Positions 10,035 through 27,615 of a stretch of DNA of 64,000 nt are shown here, piece by piece (the stretch's first letter is position 1; the number at the start of each line of letters is the position of its first letter). Origin of the DNA: Spirodela intermedia (lineage: Eukaryota; Streptophyta; Magnoliopsida; Alismatales; Araceae); the NCBI GenBank assembly GCA_902729315.2, contig LR746277.1, positions 4,159,001-4,223,000 on the forward strand. Direction: 5' to 3'. The notes beneath the pieces are model-generated. The model did no database searches, was not told the origin of the DNA, and saw only the letters and a program-made list of their open reading frames with translations. The translations under genes were made by a program, and so were the position numbers.

Positions 10035-11714
10035 GAATCCCTCTCCTGTTTCTCCTGTTTCTCCTGCTTATGCCGCTCTCTCTTTCTCTTCCCCCAACTG
10101 CTACAACAGCTCGATTCTGCTGCACTCCCCGCTGTTCTCCGATTTCTTTATGGGCATGCATGAGAGACCCCTATTTAAAGGGGAGGAGACGCGGATGGGT
10201 CAAAGGGGACGGAGGAGTGAACAGCCGCCAGTGGAGTGGCCGTCGGCCGTTGACCACGCGTCGTGCGACCCACTTGCGCAGCCTGCCCCATTGATGGCCA
10301 GCGCTTCTATCTATGTATATTGCCGTTGGGGCGGGTCGCCTCTGCTCTAAGGGCATCTCCAGGTGGTCTGAACCTTCGGCTTGCCGGCGGCACAGCTGGC
10401 GCTTTCCCTCGCCGACGGCGGTTGCCTGTTAGCACCGTGTGAACAGCGGGGGTTGGGAGGGAAGCAGGTGGGGGGATGACGAGGATAAAAGAAATTCTGT
10501 TGGATTCTTTGGTAAAATTTATATTTTTCACTTTCACAAGGAGTAAAAAAAATAAATCCCCCCCGTTAACGAAATATTTTTATTTTTTTTAACGAGGATG
10601 AGCAGATTCCTAGGAGCAAATTGCAAAAGCCGGAATTTTTCGGATTCCATGACAAAATAAAATTTAGGGTAATTTTTAATGACGGTAAAAAAAATATTTT
10701 TTTCGTATTTTATATTAATAGTAACACGTGCAGTTCAACAGAGGTCAGAGCGATCCAAGTGGGCTCGTAGTTGGCAGATTCGGAAGACGAGACAACGGTT
10801 CTTGTCAAACGGGCCGGGCTTAGTAACTAGGATCCGACCCGGGGGGGAGCCCGTGAACCAAGATACGACCCGGCCCGAAGGCAGGTGGCCCACGCCGGCC
10901 TTTAAATAGGGCCAAATGTAGGCGCCCGGTAGAGTGTTGCCGTTCCCTCCCCGTGTGGCCCAACACGGCATCCGGCTGGCCAAGCTGGGCCCCAGCTTCT
11001 GGAATATTCGACCCGGATCAATGGACCCAACCTCCTCCTCACGGGCCCACCAACACATAAAATGGGCTGGACTCCGTCTTCAAATATCCTCGGCCCAGCT
11101 CTCATTGGGCTGGAACACGAGAGCAGACATAGTGATAATGGGCTTCCAATCCTCGGCGACAGAGAGAGATTGGGATGAAATTTCCGCGATACACCCTCTG
11201 GTAATATATTCCCTGGTCTTTCTGACAGACCCCTCTCTCTCTCTCTCTCTCTCTCCATCTAAAACAGGTGGAAACCCTGGAACACGATGAAGAGATCGCA
11301 GAAGCATGAACAGTGTGAAAGGCGCGGACGTTATAATATCATAACAGGGAGTCGATTACAGCTGGAGAAGAGGGGGAGAAGGGGGGGTGGGCACTCACAG
11401 CTCCGATCTACCGAGAATTAACAGCAGCAAGAGAGAACCAGAACCAGAACAAGGAGAGAGGAAGGAGGAGAAAAAAGGGGGGGGGGGCGGTGGTTAATGG
11501 GGTCAGCCCCAAAGAATGCCTAGTCGTAGTCGAGGGCGGCTCTAGAAGAAGGGGTTTAGAGAGGGAGGGCAATCGAGAATTTATCATCACCGAACCAGTC
11601 AGTCAGCCTACTGCTACAGTCGCCAGCCTCTCGCCAGCTCTGCTTCTTCTTCCCCCTCCGTCGCTCTATCTACAGTTCAGGGGGAAAGGATGACGAGGTC
11701 AACGCCGCCGTCTT
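10035..11714. other. Intergenic region, no supported gene
   Basis: Includes the leader and promoter of the small gene at 9738-10034. Beyond about 10350 there are AT-rich patches, a CT run at 11231-11252 and a poly-G run near 11477-11487. Open frames here show no recognisable domain. Confidence 0.5.
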
Positions 11715-14259
11715 CTACTGATCTTCTTCCTCGGGCGTGCAATTGAGGTCGATCAGAAAGCCCTGCCGCCCACTCACATCGTCCTCCACCGTCTGACGAG
11801 CCCCCGGGTTCCACTGGGGGTTTTTAGATCTCTCAGCTTCTGCTAAGTCCGACTGCACGACAAGAACAGCTAGGATTATAATCTGACAGAATTGGAAAAC
11901 ACCCATATCTAAAGATCATATATTTCCTCCTATAGATTGACTCCACTGCACTACATAACATCAATAGCCGGGAGATCTGGGGAACAGGGAGAGGGGGGAA
12001 AGGTGATGGGCAAGTCACCTTCAGTTTCGTTATCTTCAGATTCTCCTCACGGAGTACGACTAAAATCTTCTTCTGTTCCTCCAGCGCCTGTTGACCCGGG
12101 AACCCATGGTCAATATTTTTCAGGATTTGGAGGATGGAGAGTGAGAGAAAGAGATAAACTCATAACCCACCTTCCGGAGCTCCACCCGGTCTCGCAGCAG
12201 AGACTCCTCCATGATCTTGAGCTCAGGAAGCGTCTGCACTCAACAAAAGTTTCGAAGAATCTGATCAGCCCAGGCCTATTTAAATATTTTTAATATTTCA
12301 TATTTAATATTCCCTCAATAATAAAACGTAGAGAGATGTGAGAGTCCTGCATAGTAGGTCCGCCGACGTGGGAAAAGACGATGGAATGGGAGAAGGGGGA
12401 GGGGGAGTAGAGGCGGCAAAAGAGGTACCTTTTTCTTCCCCGTTCGTCTGCTGGCAACCGGACCCGCAGCTTCAGCGGCCAATCGCAATCTCATCGGCTC
12501 TACACGCGCCGCCGGAATCGACGACACGGGCACTGCCGCCATCGGCGCCACGACGACTTCCTGAGAGAGCGAGAGCGAGAGAGAGAGAGAGAGAGGGAGA
12601 GAGTCAAAGGCGCGTCAGACCAGAGAGCATTAAAGAAAAAAGAAATTAAAAAACGGTGACGGGGCGGCGAGAAGCGATTTAATGAAAGATCATCAAGAAG
12701 GGAAGTAGCAGAATCAATTCCATAGATGGAACTAAACACCGACAACGAAAGGGGATAAACATCGTCACTTTTTGCATTTCAGCTCCGCCCCCCCGCAAGC
12801 CCAAAAATTGCAGATACACCACTCCCACGTGGAGCAAACCTTACCAAGATGCCCCCCCCCCCCCGTAAAACTAAGAAATTACAATCAGGTCCCATCGACC
12901 GAACCCCAGACCAGACGCCAACCGCCATCCACCCCTCCTCAGCCCTACGCCGCCCGCCAGTCGACGACTCTTCATCCCTCTTCTCCAACCCCATCTTCTG
13001 CTATGTGCTATTTAATATTCCCTTCAATTCTAGGGGACGGGAAGGAGAGCGGCGGTGGGGCCGGCGACATCCCACCGCGACTGCCACGCACCAGACGACA
13101 CCCCACCGAACGTGGGGATGGAGGGCGGCGGATACCAGGGGTCACTCTGGGATAGAGAGAGAGAGAGAGAGGAGAAGAGGAGACGGAAGGAGCAGATGTG
13201 GGGGGTAGAAAGGAGACCTTGTCGGAGTACTTTGTGGGCAAACTCCTGGGCCATCCTGAGCACCCTGAAGGAGGGAGAAGGGGGAGGGTTTGGGGTGGGG
13301 CGAGGAGGGGGGCTTCATCCTATCCCACCCACTCCTGCCCATGTTCTGCGGTCAACTCTGGGCAGTATTTTGTGCCTGGTTTCAAATCCGCGGTTCCATT
13401 GGAGGAGATGAGGGGTTGGTTCAGGAAGAAGAGAAGAGATGGGTGGAGGAGATCCCGAAAAATCGGGGGCAGGAAGCAGCGGAGGAAGGGAAAAAAAAAT
13501 GTAAAGGAGAGGAAAAAGGGGGTATCTTCGACAGGAAAATTCAGGGAGAAACATGAGTCGAGGGATACTGACCTTGTTCGATCCGGCAACGGGGGAGGAT
13601 CTGACGGCCGAGGGTTCCAAGGGGATGAAGACCCTAAGAGCCCCATCCACATTCGCCGCCTCCGTCTTCATCCACGTGGATGCGGGAGCACGGTTCTCTC
13701 CCCCGGTGTCGCTCCTCTCCGGCTTCGGTCTCTTCGACGGCGAAGAAGGCTGCACATCCTCCGCGCCGTTCTGGAACTCCGCCTTCGGCCGTCCCGGGGC
13801 TGAATCCGGCGGCTCGCTCGACTCCCCTTGCTCGTGTAGACTCCGCTCCATCTGCCGCTTCTGCGGCCGCGGCTGAACGCCCCACCCGTCCTCGCACACG
13901 CTCCCTGACGTCCCAGAGGCGCCGCCGCTCCAAGACAGGGGCGTCGTCGGACTGGCGCGCCTGGCGTCCTCCATCTTCGCCGTCGAGATCCCTTCCCTGG
14001 CTATCCCCCTGCTCCTCCACCGGCGGCAGCCCCAATTGCAGAGAGCCCTGTGGAAGTCCACGACGCCTCCACCCGTCACCGTCGACGGAGATGCAGCCGG
14101 CGGCGTGGACTCCTGCGGTCGCCACCAGGGAACGTACTTCTCCCGGCGAGAGAGACACATGAGCAGGTTCGCCACCAGGGCGGCGTCTTCCTGCGCGGCC
14201 TCCAGGAACTCTCTGTCGTCGTCGTCGACATCCTCGCTCGGAGGACCGTGGCAGCTCAT
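11715..14259 (-). CDS. Predicted nuclear coiled-coil protein with C-terminal DLN motif
   Basis: Six exons, all joined in phase 0 with GT-AG sites: 14259-13573, 12560-12429, 12233-12171, 12087-12019 and 11852-11715 are certain in frame, giving five coding blocks; any sixth small exon in the 1-kb first intron is unproven. The product is about 362 aa: an acidic start (SEDVDDDD, then EAAQEDAALVANLLM), a Ser/Pro/Gly-rich middle with SPTTPLSWSGGAS and Lys/Arg clusters (KRPKPER), a basic GKKK junction, then a heptad-rich coiled coil from ELKIMEESLLRDRVELRK through EEQKKILVVLREENLKITKLK, and an end FLIDLNCTPEEEDQ. I recall plant nuclear proteins of unknown function with the same TPLSWSGG, (K)xxELKxEE and DLN-ending layout. 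DLNxTP resembles the EAR repressor motif DLNxxP but not exactly. A transcription-related role is inference. Confidence 0.72.
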
Positions 14260-14490
14260 CCCCGAAAAACTAGGGAGGATGTGCGAAGAAAAAGGCCGAT
14301 TGGCGAAGGTAGGAAGGACGGAGGGTGGAGGATGAAGAAGAAGGACCGCGAGAACAAGAAGAAGGAGAGGACGAAGAAGAGGACGAAGAAGGAGGCGGCG
14401 GAGGGATTGCAGGCGTGAGAGCAGAAAAGCCTGCTCGGAACCGCGGAGCCGTGTTCTGGGTGTTAGGGGAGGGACGAGAGGGGACAGGGA

Positions 14491-14500
14491 TTAATAAATA
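14491..14500 (-). promoter_or_regulatory. TATA-like box of the coiled-coil protein gene
   Basis: TATTTATTAA on the minus strand, about 235 bp upstream of the ATG at 14259, in otherwise GC-rich DNA. Confidence 0.4.
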
Positions 14501-14678
14501 GGCCCAGTAAAATAACGAGATAGCTGATGCATAGCGCTTTGTATACTTTCATGATTTTCACCCAATCGAACGATCCCACGTCGACAAAGGCGAAGAGGTC
14601 TCTGACACCTTGGCCGCCGTTTTCATCGCTGCGCAGCGGAGCTGGACTCCGATGGATGTCCCGTTGTGGGTAGGGACA

Positions 14679-14714
<36 letters not shown>

Positions 14715-15396
14715 GCGGCGAGACCCGCGGCTTCCTCTTTATTTCCTTTTCGGAGTGGAACTTTCATGTGGGATGGGCTCTCCTGCCAGGGAACGAAATG
14801 ACCAGATTGGCGCCACGACAGAGGACGGCGAACCGGTATATTAGAGGGTATTTGCGTCATATCAGGACAGCGTCGCCTCGGGCTAGGTGGACCGCGGCGG
14901 CGGTAACGGCGGAATCGCATCAGCTGGCGCCTTCGCTGATGGGAAGTCACGTGATCAATCCCACATCCACCGTCGCTTCGGTGGTTCCCAATGAGTACGT
15001 CAGACCCCTCCCCGTCCGTCCGATGTCTGCGCCCACGATCTAACACACACAGCCGTCGGATTTCCTTAAAGTAAACGGTTTTTTTATTATTCCATGAGAG
15101 CATTAAATGATTTTCTTCGGTATCACGAATTGTTAAATTCAGCTTATTGAATAGCCAGCCGCCACACGTGGCGGACGTCTCACCGCAGCGATCCGCTGAC
15201 GCGATCGCATTACATCCGTGGACTCCGTACGTGCGAATGATGCCGAGGACAATCTGAGCCATCCGTTCGTCTCCCGAGTCGCCGAGCGGCGGATCTCCGT
15301 CGGTGGCGACTTGGCATCACCGACGGAGCCCGCGCGGTGCGGTTTCGCGAAGGTGCGGGGCCCACCACATCTCCGAGGAGCCTTTTTTTGTTCATT
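14501..15396. promoter_or_regulatory. Divergent promoter region with two G-boxes
   Basis: Separates the minus-strand coiled-coil gene from the plus-strand TM9SF gene. Two CACGTG G-boxes occur, at 14948-14953 and 15165-15170. The second sits in a near-palindrome (GCCGCCACACGTGGCGG). A (GA)n run at about 14681-14710 also lies here. No open frame looks coding. Confidence 0.5.
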
Positions 15397-15405
15397 TATA
15401 TATAT
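15397..15405 (+). promoter_or_regulatory. TATA box of the TM9SF gene
   Basis: TATATATAT in a GC-rich setting, about 300 bp upstream of the ATG. A short leader intron is possible between GTGAGT at 15524 and CGCAG ending at 15593 (70 bp), which would bring the ATG closer in the mature mRNA. Confidence 0.5.
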
Positions 15406-15707
15406 CATAATATTTGCTCGGATGCCGTTCCTCTCTTCATTCTTCCTTCAGATCCGCCAGTCGAGGGGCGTCGGTGCTCTCCCACCTCCGCCACCTCTTC
15501 ACCTTCCCCGGGAACTCGGTTCGGTGAGTTGATGTCAGTCTTCTCGTGAAATTTTGCAAGCGTTCCTTGGTCTGATTTCTGTCTCCCGCGCAGGAATCTC
15601 GTCTCTGCTGTGGGAATCGGTTGCGTCGAATTCGCCGTCCGATTTGCCTCCAGATCTGAAGCCGGAGGCCACGCGAGGGTGGTAGCCGTTCTTCCGACTG
15701 GGGAGAG

Positions 15708-17690
15708 ATGATGAGGCCGTCGTTATGTCGCGGGGGCGGGATCTGGATCTTGCTCGCCGTGTTGGTGGTGGTTCAGCCAGGGGCGCATGGATTCTACCTG
15801 CCGGGGAGCTATCCGCACAAGTATTTGGTCGGGGATACGCTGTCTGTCAAGGTGAACTCGCTCACCTCCGTGGAAACGGAGATACCATTCGGCTATTACA
15901 GCCTCCCCTTCTGCCAGCCTGAGAAGATCCGCGACAGCGCCGAGAACCTTGGTGAGATCCTCATGGGCGATCGTATCGAGAACTCCCCCTACACCTTTCG
16001 CATGTACACCAACGAATCCGAGATCTTCGTGTGCCAGACCGCTCCCCTCTCCTCCGATGACTTCGCCCTCCTTAGTAAGCGCATTGATGAGATGTACCAG
16101 GTCAATTTCATCCTCGACAACCTTCCAGCCATCCGCTACACCCGCAAGGATGACTATACCCTCCACTGGACTGGTTTCCCTGTTGGTGTACGCTTTAAGG
16201 ATGCCCTGTACATTTTCAACCACCTCAAGTTCAGGGTGTTGGTGAACAAGTACGAGGATCCCAACGTCAGCCGCGTTATGGGCACCGGAGACGCCGCTGA
16301 GTTGATCCCCGCTGTGGCCACGTCCGGCGGTGCGCCAGGTTACATGGTCGTCGGCTTCGAAGTAGTACCTTGCAGCTTTCAGCACGATCCTGAGGTCGTC
16401 AAGGGCCTGAATAAGCACAGCAAGTACCCATCGAAGATCCAGTGCGAGCCGAACATGGTGTCCAAGGTTGTCAAGGAGAACGAACCTCTCGTGTTCTCAT
16501 ATGAAGTGGAGTTCGTGGAGAGAGACATCAAGTGGCCCTCGAGATGGGACGCATACCTTAAGATGGAGGGCGCAAAGGTTCACTGGTTCTCCATCCTCAA
16601 TTCCCTCATGGTGATCGCATTCCTCGCAGGGATCGTACTTGTGATCTTCTTGCGCACGGTTAGGCGGGACCTGACACGGTACGAGGAACTCGATAAAGAG
16701 GCCCAGGCACAAATGAACGAAGAGCTCTCGGGGTGGAAGCTGGTGGTCGGGGATGTCTTCAGGGCCCCGAGCAACCCCACACTGCTGTGCATCATGGTTG
16801 GAGACGGCACCCAGATTCTGGGGATGGCTGTCGTGACCATCTTATTTGCAGCACTCGGATTCATGTCCCCCGCCTCAAGAGGGACGCTCGTCACTGGCAT
16901 GCTCTTCTTCTACCTGGTTCTGGGGATCGCGGCCGGTTATGTTGCCATTAGGCTATGGAAGACACTTAGGGTCGGCGATCCTTCTGGATGGATCTCTGTC
17001 TCCTGGCGGGTGGCTTGCTTCTTCCCTGGTATCTCGTTCCTCATCCTAACCACTCTAAATTTCCTCTTGTGGGGTAGCAACAGCACCGGGGCCATCCCCA
17101 TTTCTCTCTTCATCGTTCTGCTCTTGCTCTGGTTCTGCATTTCTGTGCCTCTCACCCTCGTCGGTGGATACTTCGGTGCGAAGGCTGCCCACATCGAGTA
17201 CCCCGTGCGAACTAACCAGATCCCCCGGGAGGTCCCCCCTCAGAAGTATCCCTCGTGGCTGTTGGTCGTCGGAGCCGGGACTCTCCCCTTCGGTACCCTC
17301 TTCATTGAGCTCTTCTTCATCATGTCCAGCATATGGATGGGCCGCGTCTACTACGTCTTTGGGTTTTTATTCGTCGTCTTGATCCTCCTCGTCGTGGTCT
17401 GCGCCGAGGTGTCCCTCGTCCTCACCTACATGCACCTCTGCGTGGAGGACTGGAGGTGGTGGTGGAAATCCTTCTTCTCATCCGGGTCCGCCGCCATCTA
17501 CATCTTCCTCTACTCCATCAACTACCTCGTGTTTGATCTCAAGAACCTCAGCGGGCCCGTCTCCGCGACTCTATACCTCGGTTACTCGCTGCTCATGGTG
17601 GTCGCGATCATGCTCGTCACCGGCACTGTCGGCTTCCTGTCCTCCTTTTGGTTCGTCCACTTCCTCTTCTCGTCGGTGAAGCTCGACTGA
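15708..17690 (+). CDS. Transmembrane 9 superfamily (TM9SF/EMP70) endomembrane protein
   Basis: A 660-aa intronless reading frame, the usual length for plant TM9SF proteins, which are nine-pass membrane proteins of the Golgi and endosomes. The signal peptide is about residues 1-28 (WILLAVLVVVQPGAHG before FYLPGSYPHKY). The luminal domain has the family hallmarks GDTLSVKVNSL, PFGYYSLPFCQP, GEILMGDRIENSPY and VGFEVVPCS. The first membrane segment is near residues 293-317, and eight more hydrophobic segments run to the C-terminus. The last residues, VKLD, fit the KxD/E Golgi-retention motif described for plant EMP70 proteins. GC is very high at third codon positions. The preferred start is the ATG at 15708; the next codon is also ATG. 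Confidence 0.97.
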   Translation: MMRPSLCRGGGIWILLAVLVVVQPGAHGFYLPGSYPHKYLVGDTLSVKVNSLTSVETEIPFGYYSLPFCQPEKIRDSAENLGEILMGDRIENSPYTFRMYTNESEIFVCQTAPLSSDDFALLSKRIDEMYQVNFILDNLPAIRYTRKDDYTLHWTGFPVGVRFKDALYIFNHLKFRVLVNKYEDPNVSRVMGTGDAAELIPAVATSGGAPGYMVVGFEVVPCSFQHDPEVVKGLNKHSKYPSKIQCEPNMVSKVVKENEPLVFSYEVEFVERDIKWPSRWDAYLKMEGAKVHWFSILNSLMVIAFLAGIVLVIFLRTVRRDLTRYEELDKEAQAQMNEELSGWKLVVGDVFRAPSNPTLLCIMVGDGTQILGMAVVTILFAALGFMSPASRGTLVTGMLFFYLVLGIAAGYVAIRLWKTLRVGDPSGWISVSWRVACFFPGISFLILTTLNFLLWGSNSTGAIPISLFIVLLLLWFCISVPLTLVGGYFGAKAAHIEYPVRTNQIPREVPPQKYPSWLLVVGAGTLPFGTLFIELFFIMSSIWMGRVYYVFGFLFVVLILLVVVCAEVSLVLTYMHLCVEDWRWWWKSFFSSGSAAIYIFLYSINYLVFDLKNLSGPVSATLYLGYSLLMVVAIMLVTGTVGFLSSFWFVHFLFSSVKLD

Positions 17691-18367
17691 AGTCCTGGAG
17701 GCCCGGCGGATCTGCACTCGATGAAATCCTGATTTGAAGCTGAAGAAGGCGCTCTTCCACACACCCCCGGCGGTTTCTCTCGGACCGACACGGAATAATA
17801 GCTTGCTGAGATTCTTACTTTCCTTGTGAGAGATGCCTCTATACTTTGTCTAAATTCATCGCGAAAAGCTAGAATTTGTTTCTTCTTTTACAGTCTGCTC
17901 TCCAGATGAAGATCTCCAGTTTTCTTCTCCAACTTGTATCGATGATCTTTCAGAGCAATCTGTTTTCGTTGTTTCTCTACTCCTCTGCTCTTCTCCTCCG
18001 CAGAACTCAGGAATCGACTCTTCCTGTTCTTTCCCGAGAGATTTTGATCGGTGAGTGAGGAAGGGAGGGGTTGGGGGAGGGGGGTCGGGTGTGTCAGTCG
18101 CCGCCACCCCGTGCCGTCGGACTGCTTGCCGGTCGGTGATGGCGTCATTGGGGTGGGGACCAGCGGAGGCGGGGAGGGACTGGAGGGCCGTTGGGTGTGG
18201 GTGGCGGAGGTTGCTGCGGGCCGGGTGATCTGGAAGAGACGACCCCACCTTCTCCGGTTCCAAATACCACACGAATTTGATAGCTCGATCCACGTTTTCG
18301 GGAGGGCGGCCGATCGGAACTCCGAAATTTGGCGGCGGCGGATCGTTGATGCTTCAGAGAGTGAAAA
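17691..18367. other. Spacer between TM9SF stop and adenylate kinase start
   Basis: Contains the TM9SF 3' UTR and the adenylate kinase promoter and leader. Minus-strand open frames here are complements of GC-rich leader and transit-peptide sequence. No clear TATA box was seen. Confidence 0.5.
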
Positions 18368-25779
<7,412 letters not shown>

Positions 25780-26238
25780 GGATCGAGCTGCTCTGCAACT
25801 TATGCCACAATCAGGCATTTTTCTCAGGCTATCTCCTGAAACCCCTCCATCAAATGACCATGCATGCCCTTCGTCCCCTCACCTCCCTCCCGTTCCGCAG
25901 GTTGCCTCCAGAGTGGCAGCTCATCTGAGTATCCATGGAGCACTTGGCGATCAGGCAACAGACAATCAATCCCGAGAGCTTGACTCCGAGGTTCGTGTTG
26001 TGAGTAGAATGGATTGTGCAACTGTACTGAACATGATTTCATCTTGTTTATTCGATTTGCTCGTCATACAGAAAAAAGGAAGAACAGACTCCTGATGACC
26101 GACCCATTTTATTTTTTCTCTAACCCTGTTGGTATTCAAGTGATTAGAGGTAGTAGAAGCTACCCATCACCATAGCCGAATAGACGGCTTCTTCTTCCTA
26201 GGAGGGAAGATCTACTGGAAAACCATGCAAACTGAGGC
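25780..26238. other. Spacer between convergent adenylate kinase and proline-rich genes
   Basis: Holds the 3' UTRs of the two convergent genes. No coding signal. Confidence 0.5.
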
Positions 26239-26988
26239 CTAAGGCGGTGGCGGAAGAGCTTGAAATGGGGAGTCCAATGTTAATGGAGGCGGCGGCGGGG
26301 ACGGAGGGAAGAATGGTTGATAGAAGGGGACGGGGGGAGCCGAGTAGCATTGAAGCGGTGGCGGTGGAGATGGAACGAGAGGTGGGGGGAACGACGGAGC
26401 GACAGGAGGAAAGAAGGGCATTGTGGGTGGGGTGGAGATTGCCGGCGGCGGGGGTGGCGGTGGCGGTGGCGGGACTGGTAGCGGCAGGGGAGGAGATGGC
26501 ACGAGAGGTGGCGATGGCGGCAGGAGAGGCATAAATGGGGGTGGTGGCGACAGAACGAGATACGGCGGAGTCGAAGGTAGAGGTGTTGGTGGCCCGGTTG
26601 GCGATATGGGTCTAAAGAGGACGACCGGTGGAGCAGATGGATCCGGGAGCAACGGCGTGGAGGGGTAATGCCGCCGCGGCCGGCGGCGTCGGCGGCGGCA
26701 GGGAGACGGGGAGCGAACAAAAGGGGCCCCGCAGGGAGGGGGAAAGGGAGGAAGAGTTGCCGGAGGACATCTCCCGAAGAGGTATCTGAAGAGCGGATCA
26801 CAGCTTGGCACCGCTGCCGCCGCTCCCCTTTGCATGACCCTCATCACTGCCGGAGCATGTTGCCGGCCCGGGTAGGAGATCATTCTCACCGGAGCCCCCG
26901 TCATTCCCCTCTCACTCGCGTGCGACAGGCAGACGGAGCAGACGAGCAGAACCCAGCGGACCATCCCCGAGGAGGTCCGCTTCTCCAT
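26239..26988 (-). CDS. Secreted proline-rich (extensin-like) protein
   Basis: 249-aa single-exon product. The N-terminus has a hydrophobic signal peptide (MVRWVLLVCSVCLSHA from Met9; cleavage likely after SHA), with Met1 eight residues upstream. After a short Cys-containing stretch (SCDPLFRYLFGRCPPATLPPF) the protein is dominated by Pro-rich blocks (runs of 4-10 Pro, SPPPP, LPPSPPLVPSPP), as in hydroxyproline-rich cell-wall proteins. No leucine-rich repeats, lectin or kinase domain is present, and Tyr is scarce, so classical SPPPP-YxY cross-linking extensin is unlikely. It lies downstream of MED15 on the same strand and convergent with the adenylate kinase gene. Low-complexity GC-rich frames can be spurious, but the signal peptide plus a stop-free 250 codons favour a gene. 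Confidence 0.6.
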   Translation of the reverse strand: MEKRTSSGMVRWVLLVCSVCLSHASERGMTGAPVRMISYPGRQHAPAVMRVMQRGAAAAVPSCDPLFRYLFGRCPPATLPPFPPPCGAPFVRSPSPCRRRRRRPRRHYPSTPLLPDPSAPPVVLFRPISPTGPPTPLPSTPPYLVLSPPPPFMPLLPPSPPLVPSPPLPLPVPPPPPPPPPPAISTPPTMPFFPPVAPSFPPPLVPSPPPPLQCYSAPPVPFYQPFFPPSPPPPPLTLDSPFQALPPPP

Positions 26989-27615
26989 CGAGCCAAAAGG
27001 AATGGGACGCTACTCTTCTCAGGGCTCTCTCTCTCTCCCTCTCTCATACACATAAACACAACCCCTCTCCACTTCACCTCCCCCTCCGGCCCCTCCGCGC
27101 GTACTTATGGAAGAAGATGAGCGGGAAAACGGCCTCTCAGCGCAGGGGATTGGCCGCCGTGCCGGCTGTTCAGGCTACCACCAGCTCAGTCTGGCCTCTG
27201 CATGCAAGGGTGCCGAGGAGGAAAGGGAGATAGGCGGCGCTTGGTTTCGAGTGCCGGGTTTATGGGGGGCACTCGGCATTCATGAGGGACAGACAAGGGC
27301 TAAGAAAACTCCCCGCGGATATATATTTACTCTTCTTATCATTTCTGGGTTCAGAGGGCCGTCCAAAAAAGATGGATGCTTGAATAATATCCTCTTAAAA
27401 CCTCACCATACGAAAACCACCGCCTGATTTACCTCCCAAGAGAAAGAAAAAAAAGAAAAGAAAAAACCCTCCACGCCACCTTACAAACTGCGTCCATTAG
27501 TCAACCAGAGAAGATTCCACACACAACTGAACCAGCGAATCACTTACAGTGACTGGATGTGATGAGCGAGAAAATGGGTTTGTGTTTGCAGATTGTGAGA
27601 GCTTGTGGGCGTCAA
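26989..27615. other. Spacer between MED15 stop and the proline-rich gene
   Basis: Contains the MED15 3' UTR and the presumed promoter of the proline-rich gene, including a CT-rich stretch at 27027-27047. No additional gene seen. Confidence 0.5.

Noticed and set aside
13224-13270. Possible small exon (minus) reading LRMAQEFAHKVLRQ in intron 1 of the coiled-coil gene
   Set aside because: The 47-nt block between a good acceptor and donor is not a multiple of three, while both flanking exons are phase 0, so including it breaks the frame. It could be an alternative exon.
14558-15262. 234-codon minus-strand frame in the divergent promoter
   Set aside because: Low complexity, overlaps the G-box region and GA repeats, no domain recognised.
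15723-16418. 231-codon minus-strand frame opposite TM9SF
   Set aside because: Complement of a strongly GC3-biased real gene, a common artefact.
26247-26801. Gly/Arg-rich open frames overlapping the proline-rich gene
   Set aside because: Complement or frame-shifted readings of Pro codons; no signal peptide or motif.
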